From: Zygnema cylindricum
Taxonomy: Eukaryota; Streptophyta; Zygnematophyceae; Zygnematales; Zygnemataceae
Assembly: GCA_037447655.1 (NCBI GenBank)
Contig: JBBHKE010001388.1
Coordinates: 1-64,000 of the forward strand
Reading direction: 5' to 3'
Length of the DNA: 64,000 nucleotides
The translations under genes were made by a program, and so were the position numbers. Shown here piece after piece: positions 1 to 11,910 of this stretch. Within the stretch, counting starts at the first letter, position 1. Each line of letters starts with the position of its first letter. Below the pieces are notes generated by a model. That model was not told the DNA's origin, did not search any database, and saw nothing but the letters and a program-made list of their open reading frames with translations.

Positions 1-1360
1 CATTGTCAAGAATTGTAACCATCTACACTGCCCATCGCAATAAGAGTTAATCACTCGAATTAAAACGACAGCCTTTTTGACCCAAAACCATAAATTAACC
101 TTCACAACACTATTTAGAGTGAGGTTCCATTAGGGGAAAAATGTCGTTGTTTATTGAAAGTCGTACTGTTTCGTACAGTGCCGTACCAAAAAAAAAAATT
201 TGTCAGAAAAACAAGGCTACTGAATGAAGAATTTCATTCTCCACCATTATGGGCGTAAACGTGGACCGTCAGATGCATAATCAGATACGCCATCGTACAC
301 TTTCAGTTCGCAACAAGTGACCCGGAGTAAGTCAATTCTCGGCGCCTGAACGAATAGCATCGTGCCTCATGGAAAAGTGCACAAATATCCATGACGACCG
401 CGCGACCAGGTGGGTACACATCGCATATGACATGTGCCTTCCGCCAAGGAGGATGCGATGCCACCGGAAACCGCAAGAAAATCTTTGACGTAGGATATTG
501 TTTCACGCTTCTGTTGCCATCCACGAACCTTTCTGACATTTTCGTACGCTTTTACACATCTTAAGTTTCGTCCGACCGTACAGATTTTATTAAATACATC
601 GTACGAGTCACTTTTTACCTTCGCTGGTACAAATAAGTGGTCACAATTCGCTGTTAGAGATTCTCTGAAGATTAGCAGAATCGTATTTTTCTATTACGTG
701 GCCAAATCAAAGTGTGCCACGCAAAACAAATGTTAGTTACTGACCCGACACAATGGAACGGTCGCTTCAGTAAACCAATTTTTGATGTTTACAGAGAACG
801 CCTAATGGAACAACACTCTTAGTTAAAATAGCCCATGCAACCCGATGCACTCTACGACTCGAGCAAGTGGTGACATGAATCGTGAGTAAAAGAGAGAGGA
901 AACAGATCTTCTGAAATGTTATTTTTAAAAAATAACAAAAAAGGTAAAAAATGGTACGATGAAGTACGAAATTAACGACCTCACTTTTCCCCCAAATGGA
1001 ACTCCACCAAGTCAGAGTCAACCAAAACTTAAAGAATTTTTAATCGCTACAGAATGATCGTACGATTTATTGCATCAAGCATTACAACCAGTTTCCTTGT
1101 TCGTTGCAATGCCTTGGATATAGAGTATCCTGGAGTGGATTTTGGAATAAGTTTGCGCGTTTTCCATGCTCCGGAAAATTCACTTCAATCTAAGTGAAAA
1201 GGGAAGTGCAAGCGTGGGGGAAGCGTACTCAGATTTGATCTTTAGTACTATTTAAATTTTCCGTGTACAGGGAACATGAGGCCGAAATAGAAACGAATAT
1301 AACGTGAGAATAGCTCCCGCCATTTTTTATTAAAAAAACTAGGACTGATAATCGCACGCG

Positions 1361-2168
1361 TTAGGGTACTTTCGCATGTAACTGAAACTTAGTCTTGCTG
1401 CTTTGTTTTTTAGCAAAAAAATATCCGTACAACTTTCAAAGCATTCGGAAGTAAACGCAAATAAGTTGTTACTTAAAAAAGTGACTTACGTAGACGTGTA
1501 CGAAACAATGTGACTGATGAAGTGGTACACAAAATGAGGCGAAACTTAGACTCGGCTTCAATTTGAGGCGTCTCTCCGCACGCTGTACAATTTTTGTGAC
1601 TTAGTAATGTTCGTACGCCACATTGTCAACGTGTCAAAACCCTAAAATAACTTCGCTGTCGCACAGAAATGCGGTTTCGTTTTTCGTCTTCCCACTTGTT
1701 GACAAGTGACCAATGTTTTTCCTACGCCGTCTGTGTGAAGACACGTGTGTTTGAGAGAGACAGCCTCTCTACGGAAATCAGCTGACAGAAAACAGTACGC
1801 ACAGGCTGGAAACGTTCAGTGTGTTTTTTTTTTGGTACTCCGCGCACAAATATTGTAAAAAACTTCTGACACGTGAGATAGTGTATGCCTATTCGCTCAA
1901 CTTATTGGACTTTATTTCAAATCACCTCGCGAGGTGATTTGATGTAAAGTTTGAACATGTGCTGAAAAGACGCGGAAGTGGGTCGAAATGCGCTGGAAAA
2001 GAAATTGCATCGCGCTAGACGATACATATAAAGTTTAAAGGTAACGGAACATGTAGGTGGTAATTTCAATTTTTTGGTACGGCTGCGGATTTTCTTGTTT
2101 TTTTCTAAGTTATGGAGGAAAACGATAGAAAAATAACTGTAACTTTAGCACATGCGAAAGTACCCTTA
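1361..2168. repeat. Dispersed 19-bp inverted repeat
   Basis: Bases 1361-1379 (TTAGGGTACTTTCGCATGT) recur inverted at 2150-2168 with one mismatch, about 770 bp apart. They could be the ends of a decayed terminal-inverted-repeat element, but I see no clear target duplication beside them. Confidence 0.4.
1917..1942. repeat. Perfect 26-bp palindrome
   Basis: The half-site TCAAATCACCTCG (1917-1929) is followed with no spacer by its exact reverse complement (1930-1942). The flanking bases 1916 and 1943 do not pair, so the symmetry ends sharply. It could extrude as a cruciform, bind a dimeric protein, or be a remnant of a small inverted element. I recognise no known site. Confidence 0.85.
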
Positions 2169-2680
2169 GTTATGGTATGGGAACACTAATAAAAATATAA
2201 GGGGTAGTTTGTGGAAACATCTTGCCGGGCCGTTTTCTGCAACTGAGCAAAAAGTCAGCCGGTCACTTTGTACAGAAGTCGTGGTTGACGTTAAAAATAG
2301 ATGTGTTCACGCTTTCGACGCGTTGGCCCGCTTTGTTTTGCACGCATGTACGATGTGTTAAAACACATATACAATGGGTTGAAAATCCTCGGAAAATCAG
2401 CACCAATAACTTTGTCTATTTGCGGCTGTATGTTCCGAGTTGGCTTTCAACCGACAACACCATTCTCGAGGTGCTCCGTTTTTTGCTTTGTTCTTTTAAA
2501 TTTGTCACTCTGAAAACCTTTTGTGCTACTGTACTTTTGGCCGCGGAAGGTAATTTAGTTACTTTTTCATCGTTAAAAAACTGTGCGTAATGTTAAGCGT
2601 TAAATGTTAAAGATCTTTTTCAGTTAAAAGTCATAATATTTACGAAAAAAATGGCAAATCAATTGTTGGCACTGTGTTAA

Positions 2681-3204
2681 TGTAAAAAGATTCCCTACCT
2701 CTCAGAACATCCCATTACTACAACCAATTACAATCAAACATTCCATACATTGGAAAATTACACATTCACATTGAAATCACTCACATAGGAATGAACTTTT
2801 AATTAGAAGAAGCTTTAGTCCATTTGATATCCAGCTAGGTCTCCTTGTTTTAAAGTATTTTCCACTACCCTCCACTCTTAAATAGTTCTATATCTGAACT
2901 ACCAAAACACTACTTAGTTAGTAGGAGATTTCTGTGCCAAATATGCCATTGCTCGAATTTGGTATTATGCGCCGAGACCCAAAATTAGTCAGAATTCCTC
3001 TAAATTTTCTAAAAGAAAAGATGCCTAATTTTCTTTTGGACTTCACCATTTATCCATCATCGCTTTGGACCAGCCAGGCCTGAGTCAACACTCTGTTGAA
3101 TACCAGCGTCAACGCACTGTCAAATAGGTTTTCACCTGGGCCAATCATTAATCATTTGCAATTACGACTGATCAATGCAAAAACGTGCGAAATCTCTCAC
3201 TAAT
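2681..3204 (-). repeat. G1 3' LTR, first segment
   Basis: This is the 3'-terminal half of the LTR in reverse orientation. It starts TGTAAAAAG and shows the conserved GyA blocks (ACCAATTNCAA, CACTACTTAGTTAGTAG, GCCAATCATT). It stops at the G2 insertion and continues at 9016 after the duplicated CTAAT/CTAAC. Confidence 0.8.
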
Positions 3205-4174
3205 TGTAATAGGATTTTATACCTCAAAAATCCCATAACTATAACCAATTTCAACCACACATTTTATACATTGAAATAAACACATTTTTATTGGAAAGCA
3301 CTCACATAAGGATAAAGTTTAATTTATAATAAACTTTTGTCCACATAACAGTCCCTTGGTCTCTTGCCCTCGTGGCTCAACCCTAGTTATTTTAAGTATT
3401 TTCCACTGCTTTTCACTCTTAAATACTATCTCTTAACTACTAAAACACTACTTAGTTAGTAAGAGATTTCCGTGCAAAATGCCATTGCTCTAATTTGTTA
3501 TAATTCCCTCAGTACCAAGATCAGTCAAAATTTCTCACAAACTTTTGCAAAGGAAAAGATGCCTACTACTCTCTTCGACTTCACTATTTATCCATCCTCG
3601 CGCTGGACTAGCCAGGTCAAAATCAATGCTCTGTTGAACAAGTTTTACGTGGGCCAATCATTGATCAGCTAGGACTCAAACTGACCAATGCAAAAACGTG
3701 TGAAATCTCTCACTAACTGTGTAGCATTTCTAACCAATAAAATGCTACTTTTCACTACGTAACATTTACGTGCAAAATTACGTGCGAATCAAAACGCTAC
3801 TTTACACGGACGTGTGTCACAAATTTCACATGCGAAACTACCTACGGAATTCCATAAAGTGAAAATGACGTTTCGTACTAAAAATTGTACGAAACGAACC
3901 ATCGTGCCTACCTAACGAAATATTGATTCATTTGGACCTTTTTAAAAGTACGCCTGAAATTCCGTGGCTAGTTTGACCCTTAACCCGTTACAATGAACAT
4001 CCATTCGTTATTTTGACCTCGCTTTGTCGCCTAAATACACCAATTGCTATATCTTTTAAAATAGAACTCTAAATCGTGCGATTCTTTTTTGGACGTGTAC
4101 CGAATTCATAATTCTATATTCGCAACACTTAAATACCCATTTACAAAGAAGTTCGATCCATTATTACTGTTATA
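3205..4174 (-). repeat. G2 3' LTR
   Basis: A 970-bp LTR running from TGTAATAGG to ACTGTTATA in plus-strand reading. It matches 8041-9015 over its whole length and is followed by TTATCCCCTCCTTG, the reverse of the GyA polypurine tract. Confidence 0.85.
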
Positions 4175-4190
4175 TTATCCCCTCCTTGTT
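4175..4190 (-). promoter_or_regulatory. G2 polypurine tract
   Basis: Read on the minus strand this is CAAGGAGGGGATAA, directly against the 3' LTR. It corresponds to AAGGAGGGGATGA of G3. In this family it would prime plus-strand DNA synthesis. Confidence 0.7.
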
Positions 4191-4299
4191 TTCAACTCAC
4201 CTCAGTTAAAACACATTTCATTCTCAAGACAGGACTTCTATATTATTATCCCTCCAATACATTTGTAAAAACTCAAAATTTTTATCTTCTAAAGTCAAC

Positions 4300-5169
4300 T
4301 CATCTTCTGGCCTTCCTAGATAATTCACTTGCCAGAATATAGTATTGACGACCTTTAACCGTTGACCAACCCAATCTATTACCCATCTGTGGACCTCAGG
4401 TTCTAAATTACTGAGGGATCCAATTCTAATTCTCCTTCAGTTGGTCAAACGTTTGCTGGTTTCAAATGACTGATGTGTATCACTGGATTAATATGTGTTG
4501 AAGGGGGAAAGTCCAATTTGGCAGCAATTGACGATATCATCTCGATTACACTAAATTGTCCGAAGTACTTAGGAGCAAATTTAACCGTAGGATCCAATTG
4601 TCGCTTGATCTTACACCTGTAATAAGTTGTTGAAAGCCAAACCTTATCGCCTACGCTTACCACCTAATGACCCCGTTTACGATTAGCATTTAATTATTGT
4701 CTCTTTTGCGCCTCCACTAATGCATCCGAGACTATTTTGCAAACTGTTTGAATGTTTTTCCAAAACTCCGTTCGAGAACCCCTATTCTCTTGAGTGACCC
4801 CTGTTATCAAATCTAAAACTTCTCTCGGTTGGTATCTGTATGCAACTTCAAACAGTGAGAATCTTGTACTAGCATGTCAACATGAGTTTTATGCAAATTC
4901 TATTAATGGCAGTTTAGATTCCCATATGTATAGACGCTACTGCATTCAACCCTAAGCATTTCCACCAGTGTACATTTTATCTTTTTTGTCTGTCCATCTG
5001 TCTGAGGATGATAAGAGCTACTCATTTTTAATTAAGTGCCTAAATTTTGCTAAAATTCTCTTCAAAATGCATATGTAAATTAAGAATCTCCATCATTAAC
5101 TATAGAAAAAGGAACTCCATGATGTCTAACCACGTTGTCAAATATAACTTTTCAATATCTACAACTGAA
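4300..5169 (-). pseudogene. G2 integrase C-terminal remnant
   Basis: The minus strand encodes the end of a Ty3/Gypsy integrase. The clearest open part is 4445-4663, with KVWL, KFAPKYFGQFSVIEMI (the GPY/F-type module, here GQF instead of GPF) and the HINPVIHISHLKPANV block that matches G3. Further upstream, the DDE-core remnants at about 4900-5169 are out of frame with it. The N-terminal zinc-binding part and the first catalytic Asp are gone with the internal deletion. Non-functional. Confidence 0.75.
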
Positions 5170-5174
5170 TGGAA

Positions 5175-5745
5175 TAACATCAATGTTAGTCTTTTCTCCC
5201 CCCCTTCGTCATTAATTGCCTTAGTTACTAATAACAAGAAAGCATGGTTTGTTTTATCTTTTCAGTGCTTTTTAAGCTGTTTAGCTGAAATCAAACCTTC
5301 CACTCTCAATTTGGTTATGTTATATATATGATTTATATACAATTTCTACGAAAGTAATGCTTCAAAACCTTCCAACCATTTTTAGACTTCACTTTCAAGG
5401 TGTTAGTTTCCCAATTAATTTGAGGATTATGTTGAGTTAACTAAGATAAAGACTATCCCATTATTAGCTCCTCACTTCCCAAATTCATTATTTTGCACAC
5501 AACTTTCATTTTATGACCTAGGATATCAACTTCTATTGTGTCAATTTATAAATCTAATGTGGACTTATTACCATTTGTCACCTGAACATGCAAAGTTTTT
5601 TCCCTTAAAAGTGTAAGAATTATATTTTCCTTTGCAAACTTATGTGAAATAAAATTATGTGTAGCATCTGAATCTAACATAACTCTTAATGGTTTTCCTT
5701 GCACTAAAGACTTTAATCTGATCAAACTGTGCATGTGTTTTCGTT
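5175..5745 (-). pseudogene. G2 aspartic protease remnant
   Basis: 5546-5734 (minus) reads SLVQGKPLRVMLDSDATHNF, the retroviral-type aspartic protease active site with the usual DSG changed to DSD, which should inactivate it. Downstream, the equivalent of the ILGKPWL flap region of G3 is degenerate. The pol deletion joins just after this domain. Confidence 0.7.
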
Positions 5746-5869
5746 ACTTAACTGTCCTAACATAGGTCTGTTGTTAAAAGTTTAATTAGAAGGTTTGTTG
5801 CAGCTATAGAGTGCAGTCAATATTTTAACAAATTCAGCTATCCTAGCCTTTCCATACATTAACTAGCCC

Positions 5870-7241
5870 TCCCGGATTAATTTCTTAATCATTGGATCTG
5901 TTTGACTAAACTGACGACTTTCAGCTAGTTCTTTCTATTTCCCACTTTCTGGGCTTCTTGTTCAACTAGGTATAATGCAATATCTTCATGAAGACCTCCA
6001 TTGAAATCAACTGTTTTAAAAAATCCATTATCTTTAAAGTCCCTAGCGTAATGATCTTGACCTCCACATTTAAAACAATTGACTTTCTTCTTGGGTTTTG
6101 TACACTCCTGCTGAAATGTCCCACCTCTCCACAATTAAAACAGTTGATTTTTTTCAGTTATGCACACTCAAATGCTCTATGACCTCTTTTTTGACAGATA
6201 GTGAATGCAGGTAAAGTAAGATTAGGTTTTTGAGCATTAATGCCCGGTTTATGACTCTTAATATATCCGCCTCTATTGTGAAATTTATTTCCTGCATTAA
6301 CACTCTATCCACCCCTCTGATTTCTTATGAAGATATTTTGCCTATTCTCAAGACCCGAATTCAAACCGTCTTCCACAAATTCTTTCTCACCCCACTCTGA
6401 TACTTCATTTAAATTACCCCTGAGTGATCGAGTTTCCTGATTATACCTCAATTGATCCTCTAATTCCAATGCCTTATCGTGTAATTGCTTCAAATTATTA
6501 AATTTTTGATGTTTATATTTATATTTCAATATGGGATTCAGATAATTCAAGAAATGCAACTTAGCCATTTCATCTATCAAACAAATGACATAAATAATAG
6601 ATTAGTCAAATTCCACAACATAATTTTTCAAAGATCCACTTTGCTTACAGTTCAGCCACTTTTCTTTCATTTTGGATTTATAAATGACAGACAAGAAACG
6701 TGATTTGATCAATGTTTTAAAAACTTGCTAGTCATCATTATTAGGAACCAAATAAGACATTTTCTGAGTGTAATACCAAATTTGAGCATCACGTTTCATA
6801 CAACTAACATTAAAAGAAGTTTAATCATCACAATCACAATTCCTAGATTCTAAATAATACTCAATATGGAAAATCCAAGCATCTAACTCATCAATTTTCT
6901 TACCATCAAAAGATTGTGCCTCACTCATAGACAATTTCAAATCTTTTATCTTTTTAGGCATGTTTTTACTATCATCTCTCGAATTGGCATTTGTCTTACT
7001 ACTCTCACATATTTGGTCATTAACATCATTTGTGGTGTGAATTTTATTAATTAGCTCATCCAACTTCTTATTTGAAACATTTCCCATTTTCCTTAACATC
7101 CTTAAATTCACTTTTCAATTTAGAAATTGTTCCATCTACATTAACATCATGATTATTAAATCTCTTAAACAATTTCACAGTACGTTTCTTCAAAACATTC
7201 AAGGCATTTCCCATTTCACGTTTCCAAGCAGAATTTGCCAT
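5870..7241 (-). pseudogene. G2 gag remnant with zinc knuckles
   Basis: The start MANSA is visible at 7241-7227 on the minus strand. The frame is then broken many times; surviving open parts are 6821-7111, 6305-6580 and 5925-6134. The capsid signature SFDGKKIDELDAWIFHIEYYLESRNCDCDD matches G3 in short blocks. The nucleocapsid part has knuckle remnants: TICQKRGHRAFEC, CFNCGEVGHF and CFKCGGQDHYARD (last Cys changed). These would bind RNA in a live element. The gag is homologous to G3 gag and dead. Confidence 0.75.
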
Positions 7242-8026
7242 TATCACACATTGAAATCAAACAAAAAGAAAGATAAGATATAATTTCTTAAAGAAAAATG
7301 ATGCACATTTGAAGTCATCCAATTTCTCCAATCCAAGACCTCCTCTTCTTTACATATCCTTTGAAAAGGGTCAAAATATAAGAAATCAATAAGACATTGA
7401 AAATAAATTAGTGCAAATTTAATTCTTCAATTTTCCAAACATTCAAAGAGAAAGGTCAAAATTTCCCCACAAATTTTACAAGAGCAAAATTGAGAGCTCT
7501 CGAAGGTAAGATTGAACCATAAATTTTGCAACAACAAAATTGAAAAGCTCTCAAAAGTAACAATTTAGGGTTTGAAAAGTTTTGAGTCATTTCTAAACTC
7601 TTTTGCCCTCGAAGAAGTTAAGTAATCCACTTTCATTCTTCTCCATTAGCAAATTTCCCATTTCCCACTACATCAGGATCATTTACTCTCTAATCCTCAC
7701 ATCCTCACCTTTTATGGCTTCAAGCCCTATCTGTACACATAAAACATCGCTAGGAGAAAGCATGTTTGTTTGGCCTCTGTGTAATTGGAGTGAGATTCAG
7801 CGGTGGGTACATTGCTCGCCCCGCCAGAGTCCTTAGGACCTAAACACGCCCCACATCTAAGCACGCCCCACATCTCTCCAAGGGCCGCTGGGAGTGTGGT
7901 CAACTTGTTTCCCTCCAATCCCCTACCACTTCTCATTGTGGTTCCACCTACACTGGTCAGAGTACCTTTACCAGTCACGACAATCAATTTTCGGGTAGGC
8001 AAGCTTCTCCATGACTTCTAACCAAA

Positions 8027-8038
8027 GCTTTAATACCA
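8027..8038 (-). promoter_or_regulatory. G2 primer-binding site (tRNA-iMet 3' end, degenerate)
   Basis: On the minus strand this reads TGGTATTAAAGC, two changes from the canonical TGGTATCAGAGC of G3. It sits two bases from the 5' LTR. It is the site where the 3' end of initiator tRNA-Met would prime minus-strand synthesis. Confidence 0.7.
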
Positions 8039-8040
8039 TA

Positions 8041-9015
8041 TGTAATAAGATTTCATACCTCTAAAAAAATCCCATTACTACAACCAATTTCAACCACACA
8101 TTTCATACATTGAAATACACACATTTTTATTGGAAAACACTCAGATAAGGATAAACTTCAAATTATAATAACTTTTGTCCACATAACATTAGCTTGGTCT
8201 CTTGCCCACGTGGCTCAACTCTTCTTATTTTAAGTATTTTCCACTGCTCGCCACTCTTAAATAATTATATCTTTGAACTACTTAAACATTACTTAGTTAG
8301 TAAGAGATTTCCGTGCAAAACGCCATTGCTCTAATTTTGTATTATTCGCTTTAGACTAAGATTATTCAGAATTTCTCACAAAGTTTTCCAAAGGAAAAGA
8401 TGGATACTCTTCTCTTCGACTTGACTATTTATCAATCCTCGCCCGAGACTAGCCAGGCCGGAGTCAACCCTCCATTGAACAGGTTTTAAGTGGGCCAATA
8501 ATTGATCAGCTAGGACTCAGAGTGACTAATGCAAAAGCGTGGGAAATCTCTCACTAACTATGTAGCATTTCTAACCAATCGAATGCTACTTTTCACTGTA
8601 TAACATTTACGTGCAAAAGTACGTGCGAATCGAAACGCTAGTTTACACGGACGTGCGTCACGGATTTCACACGCGAAACTAACTACAAAATTCTATAAAG
8701 TGAAAATGACGTTTCGTACTAAAAATTGTACGAAACGAACCCTTGTGCGTACCAAACGAAATATTGATTCATTAGGTACTTTATAAACGTACGCCTGAAA
8801 TTCCGTGGCTAGTTTGACCCTTAAGTCGTTATAATGAACACCCAACTGTTATTTTGACCTTGCGCTGTCGCCTTAATACACCAATCGCTATTTCTTTTAA
8901 AATACAACTCTAAATTGTGCGATTCTTTCGCGGACGTCTACCAAATTCATTACTCTATATTCGTAACACTTAAATACCCATTTAAAAACAAGTTCTCTCC
9001 ACTATTACTGTTACA
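8041..9015 (-). repeat. G2 5' LTR
   Basis: A 975-bp partner of 3205-4174. It starts TGTAATAAG and ends ACTGTTACA in plus-strand reading. Many point differences from its partner show that G2 is not recent. Confidence 0.85.
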
Positions 9016-9986
9016 CTAACTACGTAGCATTGCTAACCAATCAAAAGCTACCTTTCACTACGTAACATTTACATGGAAAAGTGCGCTCGAATCGAAACGT
9101 GATTTTACGCGGACACACATCACAAATTTCAATCTCGAAAACTACCTACGAAATTCCATAAAATGAAAGTGACGTTTTATACTAATAATTGTACGAAACA
9201 AACCATCTGGTACACCAAACGACATATTGATTCATTTAGAACACTGCTAATCGCTATTAGAGTAAATAACGCTAATTCGGTGCCCTTTTTTATTTTTTTA
9301 AAACTTGAAATACAATCCATAATTCTATTTTTTCCTTTACGCTTTTTAGGGTTTCTTTTATTAATTAGTGTCAATGACGGAAGTACAGTGCGATGTTTAT
9401 CGTGTGGTGTACGGATATAGTTTTTCTGTACCAAAATGTAATTTTTGAAATAAAATTGTACAAAAAGTCATTTAATGTAATTGTGCACGCATGTGAATGT
9501 GCACTAGGAAAAGAGACGCAAACTCGAATATTCAGATTTTGGCGTACGAATTGACAGATTTTGTATGGATACATATATTGATGTAGACATCGATACGGCG
9601 TGTATTTATTGTTTGAATAAACCCAAATTAGAGATAGTGATTAATAAGTATGTATGGTTATTTTGGTTTTATTTTCCTAATTAGCGTTAATAACACTAAT
9701 TGTTTTTTACGCTATTTATTCCTTTACTCTAATAGCGATTGGCGGTGTACTTTATAAACCTAAGCCTAAAATTCCGCGACTAATTTAACCCTTAACCGCC
9801 TACAACAAACACTCATTTGTTATTTTGACCTCGCGTTGTCGCTTAAATACACAAATCACTATAAATTTTAAAATACAACTCCGAATTATGCGATTCTTTC
9901 GCGAACTTCTAAAAAATTGATAGCTCTATATTTATAACACTTTTATACCCATTTATGAATAAGTTCGATCCGCTATTACTGTTACA
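9016..9986 (-). repeat. G1 3' LTR, second segment (split by a MITE)
   Basis: The LTR resumes with CTAAC (TSD) TACGTAGCATTGC and runs to CTGTTACA at 9986. It is interrupted by the inverted-repeat element at 9241-9748. It is followed by the reversed polypurine tract TCATCCCCTCCTTA (9987-10000), which identifies it as the 3' LTR of a minus-strand element. Confidence 0.8.
9241..9748. mobile_element. MITE-like element with 26-bp terminal inverted repeats
   Basis: The left end is ACACTGCTAATCGCTATTAG followed by AGTAAA. The right end is its reverse complement with 24 of 26 bases matching (9723-9748). It is 508 bp long, AT-rich and has no coding capacity. It splits the G1 3' LTR between ATTCATTTAG and ACTTTATAAAC, which are contiguous in the other GyA LTRs. 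I cannot fix a target duplication, so the superfamily is open. A related fragment lies at 37342-37400. Confidence 0.75.
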
Positions 9987-10153
9987 TCATCCCCTCCTTA
10001 TTTTTAACTAACCATAGTTAAAACACATTTCATTCTCAAGACGGGACTTCTATATTATTATCCTCCAATACCTTTGTAAAATCTCAAAATTTTTATCTTC
10101 TAAAGTCAACTCATATTTTGGTCTTCCTAGATAATGCACTTGCCAAAATAAAG
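9987..10153 (-). other. G1 polypurine tract and 3' untranslated region
   Basis: This is the short piece of G1 interior between its 3' LTR and the G3 insertion. It carries the polypurine tract (9987-10000 reversed) and the sequence that follows the integrase stop codon in G3. It ends with TAAAG (10149-10153), the target duplication of G3. Confidence 0.8.
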
Positions 10154-11122
10154 TGTAACAGTAACAGCAGATCGAACTTGTTTGTAAAGGGGTATTTAGG
10201 TGTTATGAATATAGAGTACTAAATTTGGTGGACGTCCTCGAAAGAATAGCGCGATTTAGAGTCCTATTTCAAAAGATATAGCGATGAGTGTATTTAGGTA
10301 ACAGCTAGGGGTCAAAATAATAGGTGGGTAACATTGAAACGGGTTAAGGGTCAAAGTATTCGCAGAATTTAAGGCGTACGTCTATATGAAGTACAAATAG
10401 TGGTTTGGTACCTATTATGGTTCGTTTCGTACTCTTTTTAGTACGAAACGTCATAATTCAAATTTGTAAGTTTCGTCGGTAGTTTCGCAAGTTTAATTCG
10501 CGACGCACGATCGTGCGAAGTCGCGTTTAGATTTGTGTGCACTTTTGCACGTAAATGCTATGTAGTAAAATGTAGTGTTTGATTAGTTAGTAAATGTTAC
10601 GTAGTTAGTGGGAGATTTCACACGCTTTTGCATCGGTCAGTCCGAGTCCTTGCTAATCAATGATTGGCCCAAGTAAAAGCCTGTTCAACGGAGCGTTGAC
10701 TCTGGCCTAGCGAGTCCAGGGCGATGATGGATAAATATTGAAGTGTAAGAGGAGAGTAGACATCTTTTTCCTTTGGAAAAGTTTGTGGAAATTCCAACAG
10801 ATCTTGGTCTTGAGCGATTAAAACCATATTGGAGAAATGGCATTTTGGCATTGAAATCTCTTACAAACAATGTAGTGTTTTAGTAGTTAAGAGATAGAAT
10901 TATTAAGAGTGGAGAGTAGAGCAAAAAACTTTAATAAGAAAGGTTGAGCCACGAGGGCAAGAGACCAAGCTAATGTTATGTGGACAGAAGCTTCTTCTAA
11001 TTTAAAGTATATCCTTATGTGAGTGCTTTCCAATGTGGATGTGTATTTTCCAATGTGTGGAATGTGTGGTTGAAATTGATTGAAGTAATCGGATTTTCTG
11101 AGAGGTTAGAAATCCTATTATA
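10154..11122 (+). repeat. G3 5' LTR
   Basis: A 969-bp LTR from TGTAACAGTAAC to CCTATTATA. It matches 16974-18942 apart from the nested solo LTR, and the GyA LTRs of G1 and G2 in reverse. Confidence 0.9.
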
Positions 11123-11124
11123 TA

Positions 11125-11136
11125 TGGTATCAGAGC
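11125..11136 (+). promoter_or_regulatory. G3 primer-binding site for initiator tRNA-Met (3' end)
   Basis: TGGTATCAGAGC is the exact complement of the 3' terminus of plant initiator tRNA-Met (ending CTCTGATACCA, from general knowledge of that tRNA). It lies two bases after the LTR, as in many plant Gypsy and Copia elements. Confidence 0.9.
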
Positions 11137-11910
11137 TTTGGTTAGAAAGAGAAGGAGGAGAAGTTTGCTCAATCGAATATCGACTGCCGTGGCTGGTGAG
11201 GGTGCTCTAACCTGTGTTAGTAGAACCTCAATGTGAAGTGGTAGAGGACTGGAGGGAAACTAAGTGATAACACTGCCAGCGGCCGCTGGTAAGATATTGG
11301 GCGTGCTCAGGTCTTAAGGACTAAGGCGGGGTGGGCAGTGTAGCCACTGCTGAAAATTACTCCAGTTACCTAAAGGCCAAACAAACTTGCCTTCTCATAG
11401 CAATGATTCATGTGTAGAGGGAGGGCTTGAAGCCATGAAGGGTGAGGATGTGAGGATTAGAGAACAAAAAGATCCTGATGTAGTGGGAAATGGGAAATTT
11501 GGTAATGGTGGAGAAAGAAAGTGGAACACTTTACTTCTTCAAGAGCAAAGGAGTCGAGAAATGACTTAAAACTTTTCAAACCCTAAACTGTTACCTTTGA
11601 GAACTTTTCAATTTTGCTGTTGCAAAATTTATGGTTGAACCTTACCTTTAAGAGCTTTCATTTTTGCTGTTGCAAAATTTGTGGGGAAATTCTTACCTTT
11701 TTTTATCAATGTTTGGGAAATTCAAGAATTGAATTTGCACTAACTTACTTTCAATCTCTTATTGATTTCTCAGATTTTGATCTTTTTCAAAGGATTTGTT
11801 AAGAAGAAAAATTCTTGGATTGGAGCAATCAGAAGACTTCAAACTTGCGGCAAATTTCTTTGGGAAATTATATTCTATCTTTCTTTTGCTCGATTCCATT
11901 TTTTGTGATA
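11137..11910 (+). other. G3 5' untranslated leader
   Basis: Non-coding leader of about 770 bp between the primer site and the gag start. It holds an imperfect direct repeat (TTTTGCTGTTGCAAAATTT) at about 11612 and 11667. Equivalent leaders occur reversed in G2 (7242-8026) and G1 (about 24775-25540). A packaging signal would be expected here, but I see nothing that proves one. Confidence 0.6.

Larger units (their letters stand above)
1..2675. other. Left flank without a recognisable gene
   Basis: I see no recognisable protein family, RNA gene or LTR in this stretch. The longest open frame (2222-2590, 122 codons, plus strand) matches nothing I know, has no supporting context and is probably chance. 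The stretch is AT-rich with scattered GTAC/CGTACG words, a flavour shared with the Copia LTRs further right, so a decayed LTR is possible but not shown. It contains a perfect palindrome (1917-1942) and a dispersed inverted repeat (1361-1379 against 2150-2168). Confidence 0.5.
3205..9015 (-). mobile_element. G2: pol-deleted minus-strand GyA element
   Basis: A complete two-LTR element of 5.8 kb inserted in the G1 3' LTR, with target duplication CTAAT (3200-3204) and CTAAC (9016-9020). Compared with G3 its interior lacks about 2 kb: all of RT and RNase H and the N-terminal half of integrase. The join is at about 5170-5175. It keeps both LTRs, a primer site, a tract at the polypurine position, gag with zinc knuckles, protease and the integrase C-terminus. 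All frames are broken. It either jumped as a non-autonomous derivative or lost the segment after insertion. Confidence 0.85.

Noticed and set aside
2222-2590. 122-codon frame as a gene
   Set aside because: No recognisable domain, no codon or context support, overlaps another frame, lies in unclassified AT-rich DNA.
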